From contig MU004188.1 in the NCBI GenBank assembly GCA_010093605.1, forward strand, positions 754,341 through 818,340: a DNA stretch of 64,000 nt, written 5' to 3'. A program made the translations under genes and the position numbers. The notes beneath the pieces are model-generated. The model was not told the DNA's origin. It saw only the letters and a list, made by a program, of their open reading frames with translations, and ran no database searches. This document shows, piece after piece, positions 43,857 to 55,485 of this stretch. Numbering within the stretch: position 1 is the stretch's first letter; each line of letters starts with the position of its first letter. Source of the DNA: Lophium mytilinum (lineage: Eukaryota; Ascomycota; Dothideomycetes; Mytilinidiales; Mytilinidiaceae).

Positions 43857-44537
43857 ATGACCTCCTTCGCATCCTCCAACACGACTCTCGCGCCCTCAGT
43901 AGCCCCTTCAACCTCCTCCTCCACAACGCCCTCGCCCACCGACCCAACCGCCTTCGCCTACCCCGCGCTCTACAACTACCCCCCCTTCTTCACCCTCCAA
44001 CCCATCCTCCCAACCCGCCACTCCCAACTCCTCTCCTGGTCCCTCCTCATCCAAGCCTACACCCGCCACCACGCCCTCTTCAGCCTCTCCCTCATCGACG
44101 CCCTCTCCACCCCCCTCTTCCACAACCGCCCCCTCCACCGCCGCCTCTCCCTGCGCGACGCCCGCGCCGTCATCGACTACATGTGCTCCAAAGACGGCGA
44201 CATGCGCGCCGAGTGGATCACGACCCCCTCCACTGCCTCCAACGTGCTGAAGAAGAGCAACCCGAGCGGGGGCGACGAGGAGGGCGGCGGGCGCTTCTGG
44301 GTGTTTTGGCGCAAGCCCGACGAGTGGGCGAACCTGATCGAGAGCTGGGTGGACAGCACGGGGCAGAAGGGCGTCGTGCTGACGCTGTACGAGCTCGCCG
44401 AGGGGGATGCGACGCGCGGGCAGGAGTTCCACGGCATGGAGGCCGAGCTGCTGAGCCGGTGTCTGGGGGTTAGCGTGAAGCGGGGGCGGGCGCAGGTGTT
44501 TGGGGCGGAGGGGGGCGAGGGCGTCAAGTTCTTCTGA
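43857..44537 (+). CDS. VPS25: Vps25, ESCRT-II subunit, 226 aa
   Basis: This is an uninterrupted frame. After a Ser/Thr-rich N-terminus of about 38 residues, two winged-helix domains follow. The first has YNYPPFFTLQP, then LLSWSLLIQAY. The second has FWVFWRKPDEWANLIESWV, then VLTLYELAEG, EFHGMEAELLSRCL and the invariant-looking end GVKFF. These are the conserved Vps25 signatures. ESCRT-II (Vps22, Vps25, Vps36) acts on endosomes in sorting ubiquitinated cargo into multivesicular bodies. A large overlapping frame in another phase and one on the reverse strand are by-products of the GC-rich coding sequence. Confidence 0.95.
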   Translation: MTSFASSNTTLAPSVAPSTSSSTTPSPTDPTAFAYPALYNYPPFFTLQPILPTRHSQLLSWSLLIQAYTRHHALFSLSLIDALSTPLFHNRPLHRRLSLRDARAVIDYMCSKDGDMRAEWITTPSTASNVLKKSNPSGGDEEGGGRFWVFWRKPDEWANLIESWVDSTGQKGVVLTLYELAEGDATRGQEFHGMEAELLSRCLGVSVKRGRAQVFGAEGGEGVKFF

Positions 44538-45018
44538 TTGTAGATGATTACAAGGGGGGAAACGCATTGGTGGATAATCTAAAGTGGATCTTGCGGATCT
44601 AATCTGGGGGGAGTCGTTGGGCTTTTGGGAGAGTTTGGGCAGCGATGCTGCGAGTAAGCTTGGTTTGGAGATAGATGTGCACCAGGTATGTGCTTGATTG
44701 GATGTGGTCATTTCTCTGTTTCTCATTCGGGGGATGCTAAATTAATGACAGGACTCGAGCAACGCTTGTAATCATACAAGATATCAGCCTGAACGCAAAC
44801 TGGTATCGAGATAGAATCTACACTCGCCGTAACCGCGACAGCAGCGGGATATGCCGTACCCATGACAAGAAATGCAAAACAGTAAAGTTAAGAGGAAAGG
44901 CCTGCCGTATGGGGAATCCGTAGAAAAGCACCCAATTACCAAGGAACACAGCCGGAGACATTGCTCAAGTCCTAAACGCTTCAACGACCGACCCCTGGAA
45001 AAACCTCCCGGTCCTCGC
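44538..45018. other. Spacer between convergent genes
   Basis: This lies between the ends of the Vps25 gene and the minus-strand BRCT gene. No gene or repeat is supported. Confidence 0.4.
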
Positions 45019-47791
45019 CTAAGCCGACTTGAGATTCTCCTCGTTCAAGGCCCACTCCTCCTTATAGTGGATATACTGCGCCATAGCAACAAATAGTAGC
45101 CATTCTGTCTTGACGATCCGGGGTGTCATGCTGTGCTCAGCTGCCAGCTCCCTGAACTTCTTCCACATTGGGACCTCGGATTTCTTGCCTTCGGATATCA
45201 GGTACAGCGTGTTGCCGTCATCCTCCGTCAGATTCTGGCTCATGTCCTGGGTCTCGGGTGCGTCGACAGTGCGATGGGTAGGCCTAACCGACTTCCGGCC
45301 TTCCCATTTCAAGCACACACCCCCATTCGCCTCGACGATCTCCTTCATTGTATCGAACCCTCCAGAAACCGCGGTGGTACAGAATATGGTCCAGTTTTTC
45401 AATAGCCGCCCCTTGTTCTCATGAGCACGCACTAATGACTCGTCCATACTAAAACCATGCAGCGCCTCGAACTCCGGATTCAGTAAGGGGTGGTCCTCTA
45501 CCGGTGGGAGTTCATGGTGTTCGAGTGCGTAGTCCAGGAACGATGTGTGCACTACGGTGGGCGCTACGGCCAGAGCGGTCACGAACTTTTTGGTCCGAAC
45601 AATTACTGGAGCACATAGCATGTTGGCGGTGCTTGGTTTCTCCGTAATCGCGATACCAAGCTCGCGGAGCTTAGTCTAGAGTAACAATTAGTCAAAGTAT
45701 AATAGTTTGGGCGCCCAAGTAACTGACCTTGTCATCTGACTCTTTCTTCCCTTGGTGGGCCCATCGATCATATTTCGACACGACCATGCGATACTGAATT
45801 GGTGGCTTTTTGTCTTTCTCTTTCCTAGCTTTCTTCGCTTTCTTGGGTGCCTCTACTGGCTCGTCTTCTGTTGATGGTCCGTCAATACTCATCTCATCAA
45901 ATGAACGTTTGCTGCCTGTAGATTCACGAGAACCTTTCTTGGCTTTCTCTGCCGCATCTCCAGCGGTCTTATCTCTCCTGCCTCCATGGAGAACACCTCC
46001 AGCTCGCTTCATTTCCTTCTGGAATAGAGCAATATCGGTGGCTGATTCAGCTATTTTCGACATAGCCCTCGACTTCGCGCCGCGGCTACCAGATGTGCCA
46101 GGCGTTTCGTTTTCCTTTTCACTACTATGACGCCCTATTGCTGGCGTGGTAAAGTTTGACTCGCTCTGAATGCGCCCCTTGGTCCTAGCAGCGAGAGGCG
46201 TAGCAACCTGCTCAGTGCCTTCGCCGTCTGTTGCTCGTCTGCCCCTCTTGGTAACTTTCTTGATCCTTGAAACTGCAGTATCAGGTGAAGGGTAGTAATG
46301 CATCTCAACTGCTTGCCTGTCAATCTGGGTTTGGCCGAGGATTTCGCCCAAATTTGTTCTCCGCGGGAAATAAGTGTACTTTGGGTCTGTAACAGCCATC
46401 ATCTCACACCTGGCATAGCTGTCCTCAAGCCAGAGATGATTAATGACGTCTATGTTCCACTCTTTGGCCGCTTCACATTTCTGCCCTCCTTCGTGAGCTG
46501 TGATAAGCTGCGTATTCTCCTGCCGAAACGTCTTGGTGAACTTTGCTCCCGTGGCCTTGATCAGATTTTCCAGGTAAACACGCGCGTCGCCGGCGTAATT
46601 CGATAGACTGATGGTTTGATCCTCGAATCCCGGGATCCCATCCTTGGGTATCGGGTAATGAAGTAGTCGCCGCATCGGAGAAGTCCAGGTATTGTACGTG
46701 ATGAGATGAAACAGCCAGCTTAGGTTCCCGACATCCTTTTTGGCCTGTGACGCTTTGATATAGTCTGTACCGTTGCGGTATTGACACACATAGCTATCCG
46801 CTTCGTCGATATCGGAGGTCATCTGGCCACCTCCATTGCTGATCAACTCTTCGATCGTTGTCCTCATACGTGATTCGAGCTGTAGGTCGTCCGACAACAT
46901 AATCCTCTTGCCGCTGAACGCAGGTATAGATCGTGCTCGTTTGGCACTCGGCGAACTGACGGGGGTAGGTATGTCCGTCGGAGCAGGTGTTGTAGCGTCT
47001 CGGATATGTTGGCTGGGTGCGTGGTTGGCAATGGGACCGAGGTCTGCAGAGTTCTTCAGAATGTCGGGATCAGGCAAGGTGTAGGGACCTGTGGGAAGCA
47101 TCCGTCCAAGTCTGAAGCAATCGTCGATCCTAGCCTATAAGTTAACAATTGTCCCAATTTCGTGGAAACTTAATAGGAGAATACATACCAGTGAGGCAGG
47201 ACCTTCTTGCACTTCAGATTCTTATTATCAGCGAGTTGACACCTCGGGTCATCCATGTTCAACGCGATCAGGTGCGTGACCGATTTCAGGAGTACAGGAG
47301 AATCCTGTCCTCCCACTGCTATCACCAGACCAATCATATTGTCCCGGTCCCCATCCGGGAGATCGCTGCCGACACATATAGTCACACTGCTCATAAACAG
47401 GGCTGGATCTGGGTTGAAAGACCGGGGGTTGGCAGGCTTGTTCCTGTGGATGCTTTGAGGTATCCAGTTCGGTTTGACGACGTGGGGCGTGAACTGGTCG
47501 CGAGTAGCCTCAAAGTCTGGGAAGTCCGAAGTGCTGGAGATGATGTGGGTGAGTTCGGCGAGGTCCTCGATGCGACCTTTATCTGGGTCGAATTCCTGAA
47601 TACGCCCCCCATTCTTAAGAATGTCTTCTTTTATCTGGTAGTAGGTCAGTACATGGGTGAAAAACGCGCGTGAAGACAGCACTCGGACTGACCTGCTCCT
47701 CTTGCTGAGCATTGCCATTGGGTATGACAACAAACACCAGGTCCTCAAATACAGGCCGGTTCTCGTCCTCCAACATAGTAGTGTCCTCCAT
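45019..47791 (-). CDS. Multi-BRCT protein, Rtt107/Brc1-like, 4 exons, 867 aa
   Basis: Exons 47791-47693, 47634-47189, 47129-45728 and 45675-45019 keep phase. The N-terminal part has repeated BRCT-like blocks: FEDLVFVVIP, then CVGSDLPDGDRDNMIGLVIAVGGQ, HLIALNMDDP, and KVLPHWIDDCFRLGRMLPTG ending TLPDPDIL. A further set follows: ISLSNYAGDARVYLENLIKATGAKF, LITAHEGGQKCEAAKEW and VINHLWLEDSYARCEMM. The middle is a charged linker with KKAKKARKEKDKKPP. The end has a last BRCT pair (FVTALAVAPTVVHTSF, NWTIFCTTAVSGGFD, EWLLFVAMAQYIHYKEEW). This layout and the length near 870 fit Brc1/Rtt107, a scaffold that binds phospho-H2A at stalled forks. Assignment within the BRCT superfamily is the uncertain part. 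Confidence 0.82.
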
Positions 47792-48334
47792 GGTGGATGT
47801 GTAGTGGGGAAATAAACTGCGGTGTTGACAATGTGGGCTGTCTGTCGCGTTCCGAAAGTTGAACGCGACTTCCGTTTAAGAAGCACGAGCCACATCACGC
47901 GCCACATTCACCGCCACTGCGGAGAACCTCCCGTCATTCCTTATGCGGGCATGTGTGCGATACATCCACAAACCTCTAGTTGCATTGAATCTCGCACATG
48001 CAGACCTCCAAGTGAAGCTCACGTGCTATCTCTCCCGTGCTTACTAGGATCATTACTCGAAATAATGAGTCTATCACCTCCCCTCTTCACCTCTTTCCGA
48101 ATGACCACGTACTCATATAGCCTCGGCTCTTGAGTCTTCGGCAGGTGTTCCAGGCAAGCAGTCTTCACAGCTGCTTCACACTACTCATCAAAGCAAATAA
48201 CGGATTTGTGTCTCCTGCCCAAGAGCTTACACCGTCTGCTTCTTTGGCACACAGCCTCCAATACTTTCAAAAAGAAACTCGGTTCAGGACATCTACTGGT
48301 AGTCGTTTGTAGATCCCTATATCGGTCTTTCGCC
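47792..48334. other. Shared 5' region of a divergent pair
   Basis: 543 bases between the BRCT gene and the alpha/beta-hydrolase gene contain both promoters. No clear TATA box or coding sequence is seen. Confidence 0.4.
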
Positions 48335-49766
48335 ATGTCAACGTCTCTCTTCCGAATCGATGAGCACATACTGCCTGGTCAGCACATACGGGGCTATGCG
48401 CGCGCAACAGTACATGAGCAAGAAGAAGTCCTTCATATAGCCATTAAGCAATATACCCCGCTGGACAATCCACATCCCAAGCCAGGAGACATCACAATAA
48501 TCGGAGCACATGCGAATGGCTTCCCTAAAGTAATCATGCTTTGCCAACTTGGCAAATTCTTATTGACGTTCAATAGGAGCTGTACGAGCCATTGTGGGAT
48601 GACTTTCTCCGACGGTCAAAGCAATATGGATTCTCCATCCGTGGCATATGGATAGCAGATGTTGCCCAGCAGAACGCCAGTGGAGTACTCAATGAGGGCA
48701 AACTTGGCGATGACCGTATGCATTCATCAATTCTTCAGTTGACGTCGTACCTAACAAGACGACAGCATCGTGGTTCGACCATCCGAGAGACCTCCTCGGC
48801 ATGATCAACCATTTCCGAGCTCAAATGCCTCGACCCATAATAGGTCTTGGCCATAGCATGGGTGGAAATAATCTTGTCAACCTCAGCCTCATTCATCCCC
48901 GCCTCTTCGAGACTCTGATCCTAGTTGATCCAGTCATACAACATGTGAGCTCTAAGAAGGGCAATTACGCCCCAGCCCAGGCATCTTCCAGGCGGAGAGA
49001 TTTTTGGCCATCACGTGCGGCCGCCGAGACATCCTTCAAGAAGAGCAAATTCTATCAGACATGGGATCCACGAGTTCTCGATCGTTTCATCGAACACGGT
49101 CTGCGCGAACTGCCTACCCAGCTATATCCCACTTCTACTTCAACACCTACTATTCCGTATCCTGCAACGTCTACCACGGAGCCGACTTTGACCCCGACCC
49201 CACCACAGCCCAGGCCGGTCACTCTTACCACTACGAAACACCAGGAGGTCTTCACATTCCTACGTCCAAATTATTCGCCATCGACATCCGACCGGCGAAC
49301 TCACCCCGACCTTGATCCGAGTGATGACCCACAGACACCGTTCTATCGGCCGGAACCAATCATGACATTCCACCAACTGCCGCATCTGCGGCCTTCCGTT
49401 CTCTACATTTTCGGCTCACTCTCTGATCTTTCAACGCCTGAGTTTCGTGCCAACAAACTCTCGGTTACGGGAACTGGTATCGGAGGCAGTGGAGGAGTGA
49501 AGGAAGGGCGGGTCAAAGAGGTTGTATTTGAGAAGACAGGTCATTTGATTCCAATGGAAAAGCCCGGAGAGACAGCGGAAAGTGTTGCTCAATGGGTAGC
49601 AGCCGAGATGGATCGGTGGCGAGCGGCAGAGAAACTGGCCGAACAAGACTGGGAAGGTCGAAAGGGAGTAGAGAGAGTGCAACTGAACGCGACGTATCTA
49701 GAGAAGCTAGGGGGCATTCAGACCGGTTTAGAGCGGAAGAGCAGAACCCCCGCAGAGAAGCTATGA
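48335..49766 (+). CDS. Alpha/beta hydrolase, 3 exons, 444 aa
   Basis: Exons 48335-48529, 48577-48715 and 48766-49766 keep phase. The alpha/beta-hydrolase core shows the oxyanion region GAHANGFPKELYEPLWDD, the nucleophile elbow GLGHSMGG (Ser142), LILVDPVIQ and a late histidine in EKTGHLIPMEKP, likely the catalytic His. The middle contains a Pro/Thr-rich insertion (residues about 235-275). This overall form resembles fungal hydrolases annotated as peroxisomal or toxin-pathway (AKT2-like) enzymes, but it is not near any pathway genes here. The C-terminal tripeptide EKL is only a weak match to a peroxisomal signal. The substrate is unknown. Confidence 0.85.
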
Positions 49767-51431
49767 CAGGAGCTTCAGGCAAACAGGTAGGGTGATGCTT
49801 GGTCATGATCTAAATGCGCGAGCCTACTGTCGTGGTTTCAATCTACAGGTATAATTTTTGCTTGGAAGCCGTGGACCTAAACACCTGTTTGGAGCTAAGA
49901 AACCAGAGGGCTCTGAACTCGGGGTCCATCAGGTCTTCTTTAGTACGTGAAATAGATGAAAAACTCTCCTCTCTTAAATGTGCTGAAGATACTCCTACTC
50001 ATATGCCCGCGAACCCAGTGTGTCAATTCAACGCCTACGGTTCAGGTCACTCCTTCAAGTAGGTCGCTCCTTCAAGATTACTATTTCAACTTCCAGATTA
50101 GTTGATTCGTTCGAGAAGTTGCCAAGACTACCATTCCGTTCACTTTGCTGTGCTCTCTGTCAGATGAGTATATCGAGTTGCACATTCCATGTATGGGCAC
50201 TTGGTAAAGACGAGAGTATTTAGTATGCTGTATTTGCGATTTTCCTTATAACGTAACCCGAATCACCTTCTGCCTACAATCGCACGTAGAAGAGGAAGCC
50301 CTACTCAACACTATCCTTTTATTCTCTAGTGGGCGGTTTATGCTCGTCCCTAGTATAAAAGCTTATCCGCTCCATGCGTTGCTAAGTTTGAGGTACTGAT
50401 CGCTGCGAACAAGGGTGCCTCTTACAGTAGTATGCAGGTTCTAAGGGTAAGGGTGACGAAGTGGTAAACACCATCGACGCAATAATGGCGACGCCCTACA
50501 AAGCTAGAGGCTCTTCCAAACGCTTCGCGCCAATAGTGCGTGAGAAAGAGAGAGGACACAGCGGGAACCTCACCCCGCGATACGTACGCCATCTATTCAT
50601 ATTTGAAAGAAGGGTTCAATAAAATGCAAGGAAGCTTGCGCACCATAAAGGTCGTTCAAAGGCAGTAAGTGAATCAAGGTCACGTGTCCAAAAAGATAGA
50701 TTATCAAAAAGGAGAAGTCCGCTCGGACTCGAACCTGGACTCAGCGTCTTTAACTTTCCACCACCCGGGTAAGTTTGGGCCATCTGAGCCATAGTGGCAT
50801 GATCCTTTTATAACAGCTCACCAAAGTTATTAAGTCTATAACCCTGAGTAATCGTTACGTTTTACTTTACAGCGTCTTTTCACTGACAAGTAGCCTCATC
50901 AAGGAAGTTTTCGCTGGCACTAAAGCCGAGACGAAAGCACATTGAACGACGGCGAAAAGGTCGCCGAAATTACCCTAACACGCGAGCCAGCATGTAGAAA
51001 TCACGTTACCATAGAGAGCAAGGATACGATGCGGCTGACGGAAATGCTCTACTTTTGCCGGCCTATAGGTTCAAGGGACCATACGCGCCTGTACTGTCCC
51101 TCTCTTCAGATACCTTCTTTCAGCTATTCCCGCCAGACTACTTCGCTAATCGTTTTTGTACATCGATATAGTCTTTGCTTTACTTGTTGTCGAAGGATTA
51201 AACCGGTCAGGCTCGGCACACTTTTGTCGAATACGCGCCATCAGTTCCCACGATGTGAATGCGTGTATCTGTGGTTCCGGCGCTCTGAATCACGGGACTA
51301 ACAAACGTCCCACGGTTGGGCCCCAGCCACCAAATATTTCACCTCTCCGACAGATATTTTTCCCTCACTCTACACACTCAAACAACGTCGAACAACTCAT
51401 ACACAACTATCCAAACAACACCAGAAACACC
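49767..51431. other. Intergenic region with a Pol III-like piece
   Basis: No protein gene is supported in 1.7 kb. It contains a degenerate tRNA-like sequence (separate entry) and the leader of the next gene. An in-frame extension of that gene upstream to 51156 is possible but not preferred. Confidence 0.45.
50706..50800 (-). other. Degenerate tRNA-like sequence with A box, B box and T-run
   Basis: On the minus strand, tggctcagatgg (near 50797-50786) resembles an A box and ggttcgagtcc (near 50735-50725) is a perfect B box. They are followed about 15 bases later by a run of five T, as in Pol III genes. The acceptor and T stems cannot be paired properly, and the usual cloverleaf fails. A tRNA relic or tRNA-derived short element is more likely than a working tRNA. 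Confidence 0.35.
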
Positions 51432-52490
51432 ATGGCGGCCACCAAAGGTCAGATGCAGCTTCAGTACTCGCTTCCGATGCCCTGCAAGGTCGCAAAGACA
51501 GACGGCTTGCCTACGATGCAGCTAGGACAAGGAAAAGAACATGAAGGATTACAAGCCAGCTTTGCCTGCCTTGCCCTCGATTCTCCAAATGAGGCATTCG
51601 CAACGCAGCTCTTTCCGTCGCCACCAGACTCCCCTTTCAAGCTGCCTTCACTGCCAGCGAGCGCCACGAAATGGAAGTTCACCGGCCGCCGCAACACGTC
51701 TCGCCCATCGGTCGTCCGAAAACTCCAGTTCGATACCAGTTTCGAAGACATTTCCGACGAAGACCTCTCAGACTTAGACTTAGACATGGACGAGAACGAC
51801 GGCGAAGAATTTGAAGACTTCGACTTCGACGCACCCTCTTCGAATCCCTTCGCCACCGAATCTGCTGAATCAAACAAACCCATCACTATCTCCGCATTCC
51901 ACGACCCAGCTCTCGGCACCGACCCCGTCTTCTTGCTCGGCAAGCGCATCGTTAAAGCCTTTCACAACACTGACATCACGTGCATGGTCGTCCTGGACTG
52001 CCCACGTCACTGTACCACCCCGCAGGCCTATCTCGTCATCTTCGTGCGAAGAGAACACCTCGCGTACCTGGACGCTGAGGGCGACAGCCACTCGAACAAC
52101 GCGAAGGACGAGCTGTCGTGGAGAGACCGCCCCGACGCTGACCACTCTATCCCCACGACGTTCCTGGCGGATCCTGCTATCCAAAGCGCGGACTTTAGCC
52201 CCTCGAGGTTGCGCAGGTTCAGGGACAGCGTGTACGGCCTTCCGCTCATTACAGAAGCTATTTCGGGGTACAGATTGTCGACTGAGATCACGGAGTCGGC
52301 GGACGGGGGCTTGAAGGTGCGCGATGTGCAGCACCGCGTGGTCGGGTATAGGACGGATCGGATGGAGAAGATGGGATATATCTGGGCAGAGCGTGAGATG
52401 CCGCCGAATATGGCGGAGCTGGTGTACTTCGATGTGGTTATGAGGGCGAGGCCGGTGAACTTGAAGCAAGAGTGGATGTACCAGATCTAG
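51432..52490 (+). CDS. Hypothetical protein, 352 aa
   Basis: I do not recognise the family. The chosen start (MAATKGQMQL) has ACC before it (CACCATGG), a strong fungal context; the frame is open further upstream to 51156. The N-terminal third is disordered with an acidic run (SDEDLSDLDLDMDENDGEEF). An ordered domain from about residue 150 to the end follows: GTDPVFLLGKRIVKAF, CMVVLDCPRHC, YLVIFVRREHLAYLDA, SRLRRFRDSVYGLPLITEA and ERMGYIWAE-like sequence to a Tyr-Gln-Ile end. There are no introns, signal peptide or membrane segment. Composition resembles intracellular fungal proteins of unknown role. Confidence 0.75.
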   Translation: MAATKGQMQLQYSLPMPCKVAKTDGLPTMQLGQGKEHEGLQASFACLALDSPNEAFATQLFPSPPDSPFKLPSLPASATKWKFTGRRNTSRPSVVRKLQFDTSFEDISDEDLSDLDLDMDENDGEEFEDFDFDAPSSNPFATESAESNKPITISAFHDPALGTDPVFLLGKRIVKAFHNTDITCMVVLDCPRHCTTPQAYLVIFVRREHLAYLDAEGDSHSNNAKDELSWRDRPDADHSIPTTFLADPAIQSADFSPSRLRRFRDSVYGLPLITEAISGYRLSTEITESADGGLKVRDVQHRVVGYRTDRMEKMGYIWAEREMPPNMAELVYFDVVMRARPVNLKQEWMYQI

Positions 52491-53107
52491 CGAGCGAGAG
52501 AGTGGAAGGGCAAAGGTGGCGTGGTGGATGTGACATAACGGATCATGTTATTTCTTATGCTGTTGGCGGTTGTAGTAGCTTTGGCGGTAGTATGCTACAT
52601 GATGTGGTCGAATTTGGGGCCTTTTGAGACTAGATACCCGGTACTATGAGTACTGTTAGGCGATAATATATCCTATCTTTTAAAAACGATCGCATCTACA
52701 CGTCGAGTGTCTGTAAATCGTATTGGTTTTACCTACCCTATTGCATGATATCATAATGTACCAAGACGGCAGTGATCATAGCGCAATTCTACAGCATAAG
52801 ATGTCATGATCTCAAGCCTTCAAACCTGACGCTGTTCACGCAATACCATGAAGCGCATGCATATGTTGAGAGAGTGTGAACTGTGCTAATTCTATTTTCA
52901 TTCTGCGCGAGTACATATAACATGAAGGCCGCTCTGAAAGTATCAAAACACCTTGAGTGAAGACGTCAAATCTGCAGCCTCTCAGATCTGGTGTACTTCA
53001 CGCAACTAGCTCGTACAGCATGATGCCATCGTCTGAAGGGCTCTAGCATACCACGAAAGCGTGACCGGGATGTGTTATCCTCAAGCTTACAGATTAGGGT
53101 ACATATC
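52491..53107. other. Spacer between convergent genes
   Basis: There is no gene. A short piece, gatgccatcgtctgaagggctc near 53022, resembles the end of the satellite family at 20 kb and may be a lone relic. Confidence 0.4.
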
Positions 53108-55167
53108 TTACAGTCCAGCCAACAGCTCCACCACCGTCTGCTTCACCCCCGCAAACTCTACGTTCAGTCTTACACCAGCCGCTTTGCACTCAATCTCGAC
53201 CTTCTTCTCTTGCTTCCATCCCCGGCCCAGTCTTATCGAGACTGGATATCCGATCAGATCGGCATCGCCCATCTTCCAGGCGAAGTTGAAGTCCTTAATA
53301 GGCCTATCATCCAATATCGTGTCGATGTCACCACTCAACTCATCGTACAACTTCTCGGCATCTTCTTCAGCGCCTTTGGCGGGGATGATGACGCACTCAA
53401 ACGGTGCGATGGCGCGTGGCCAGCCAAGCCCAGATTCGGTTGCTTTTCTGGAGGCGACTGCGGCTATGAGACGTGACATTCCGATACCGTGACATCCCAT
53501 TTGTAACGCCACTAAGCCTTGCAATGGAACGTTTACGGTTGCCTCTAAGGGTTCGCTATAGCGGGTTCCAAGGTGGAAGGTATGGCCCACTTCGATAGCG
53601 CGCTGGACGTTGAGGGTCCCGTCTGAGCACCGAGGGCACGGGTCGTTGGGTTGGATGCGGGTGAGGTCGAGAGGTATGTCGGTTTTGGGATGGGAGGTGA
53701 CGATGACTGTGCCATCCTCGCGTGGAATCAACTCGGGGAGGAAGGAGAGCCTTCGGTCGATTATGTGAACCACTTTCCGGGTGTTGAAGAAAGAATCTTT
53801 CAAAGGCTCTTCGATGGTCGTATCCAGGTCCGGATATGCATCCGACACCGCGTGCAAATTGAGATGGTCTGGCCATTTTGCTGAAAGCTGTCCTCCGGTG
53901 GCAGAAGGAGGGGCTGGTATGTATACGGCAACTGGGCAACCATCTTTGCCGATGCCACGCCAGGTTGTTATAGGAAGCCCGGGGTCAGATGAGTAATTGC
54001 CTCCTTTCTCGGCAAGCTCTTCATTCGCAACGTAGTCGCAAGCGTTACATGAGATGACATGGTCCTCCCCTAATGGAGAAACGTAGTGATACTCGTGGCT
54101 CAAAGTTCCTCCCATGGCACCTGAGTCTGCGTCCGCGACCAGATATGGAATCTTCAGCTCATTGAAGAATGCCGCATACGCTTTACGTACACTCTCATAC
54201 GTTGTAAGAGCCATCTCGGTAGAGTAGTCAAACGTGTAAAGGTCCTTCATGAGGAACTCCTTCGCCCGAAGTAGGCCTTGTCGCGGTCGTCGTTCATCGC
54301 GGTATTTTCGAGCTATCCGATGATAAGCCTTTGCGACGTAGGCAACACAACATGGGCCTTACATATTTGGTACACTCGGAGAGGGAGATCTTTGTACGAC
54401 TTCACAATTGCAGCAGCTAGAGCTGTGATCTCTTCCTCGTGTGTTGGGGATAGAAGAAACCCGGATTCTTTCCGATCCTTCAATCGCAAAAGCTGGTAGT
54501 AGAGTCAGCAATGAAATTCTAGCATTTTTCAAGGCACAAGCGCCGTTACCTCTGAGTCTTCCGAATATCTTCCGCTTCGCCGCCAGAGATCCTCTGAGGT
54601 GATAGAAGACAGAGACACCTTCGAGGCTCCTATGCACGTTAAAACCCAAGCGAAGAAAAGGCCAAGTTTAAGACGAACCAATGCTCCTCATGTGCTTGTC
54701 TACCAGCTTCTCAAGCTTCTCTTGGACTCGAAGACCAAGTGGTAGTAGATGGAAGATCCCTGAATGAGCCTGCAAAGCTGTCAATAGCGATCCACGGTTA
54801 AGCTAGGTCGAAGCCTACTTGGCGAAGGAATCCGGCACGTATCAACAATGAATTAGCTCCATCTATAAGCATATCAGCGATTGTATTGAGCCATATTGAA
54901 AACCGCAATTATTGAAGACTGACCATCTTCTGCGGTCTTGGCTGTTATGCCTCCCGTAGGAGCCCAGAAAGTTGACAATCGAGTCCGGCCATCCACCTAT
55001 GAGTTGTTCAATGAGAAAATAAGAGTTACGGTGACTTAGACATTGATATAACTTACGTGAAGAGATCTGTGCGTTCCGAAACGGTTGATGTTGATGTTGG
55101 GTCTTCTCACGGGGGTTTGACGACGTGATAATGGGCATAAAAATCCAGGGAATAAACGAACAGACAT
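53108..55167 (-). CDS. AIM10: Mitochondrial bacterial-type prolyl-tRNA synthetase, 7 exons
   Basis: Exons 55167-55057, 54996-54924, 54862-54819, 54769-54679, 54629-54550, 54492-54363 and 54312-53108 keep phase at every junction and give 577 residues, the length of yeast Aim10. The N-terminus ([17 protein letters not shown]) is a likely mitochondrial presequence. Class II synthetase landmarks follow: [30 protein letters not shown] (motif 1 area), [30 protein letters not shown] (motif 2, in part) and [14 protein letters not shown] (motif 3). The C-terminal anticodon-binding domain begins near [12 protein letters not shown] similar open frame starts at 55240, but its phase is wrong for exon 2. 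The enzyme charges mitochondrial tRNA-Pro. Confidence 0.93.
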
Positions 55168-55485
55168 CGGAAAAGGAAAGACTTGTTGACAACAGCAACG
55201 AGAAGTAGTTACAGAGAATAGGTATCACCGCTAGCAACACATGAAATGCAATTGATAGTTTTGAAACGATGAGGGACGTCTGAAGCTCTCCAAGCAGCTC
55301 TACGAGGTTAAAACCGAAAAACGTCCGAGCGCCCCTTGCATCTCGACATTTTCTCGAGCGACCTCATCGTCACGCCGATTACGAAACCCTTAGGACGCGC
55401 CGACCACAGCTCGTAAGTAGCCTATGGTACCTCTGGTAGTTTGAGTACTGATCTGAGTTCGAGTAGGCTCTATCTATCGCCCCCA
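55168..55485. promoter_or_regulatory. Bidirectional promoter of two mitochondrial translation genes
   Basis: 318 bases separate the starts of prolyl-tRNA synthetase (minus) and ribosomal protein uL10m (plus). Both products work in the mitochondrial translation system, so a shared control region is plausible. No specific site is identified. Confidence 0.5.

Noticed and set aside
43610-44473. 287-codon plus-strand frame rich in Pro/His/Arg overlapping VPS25
   Set aside because: The VPS25 frame has clear family motifs throughout; the other frame is a by-product of its C-rich sequence.
50706-50800. Functional tRNA gene
   Set aside because: A and B boxes are present, but acceptor and T stems do not pair and no convincing anticodon arm could be built.
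54863-55240. 125-codon frame as the N-terminus of prolyl-tRNA synthetase
   Set aside because: Its phase does not fit exon 2; the ATG at 55167 in another frame joins perfectly and gives a mitochondrial presequence.
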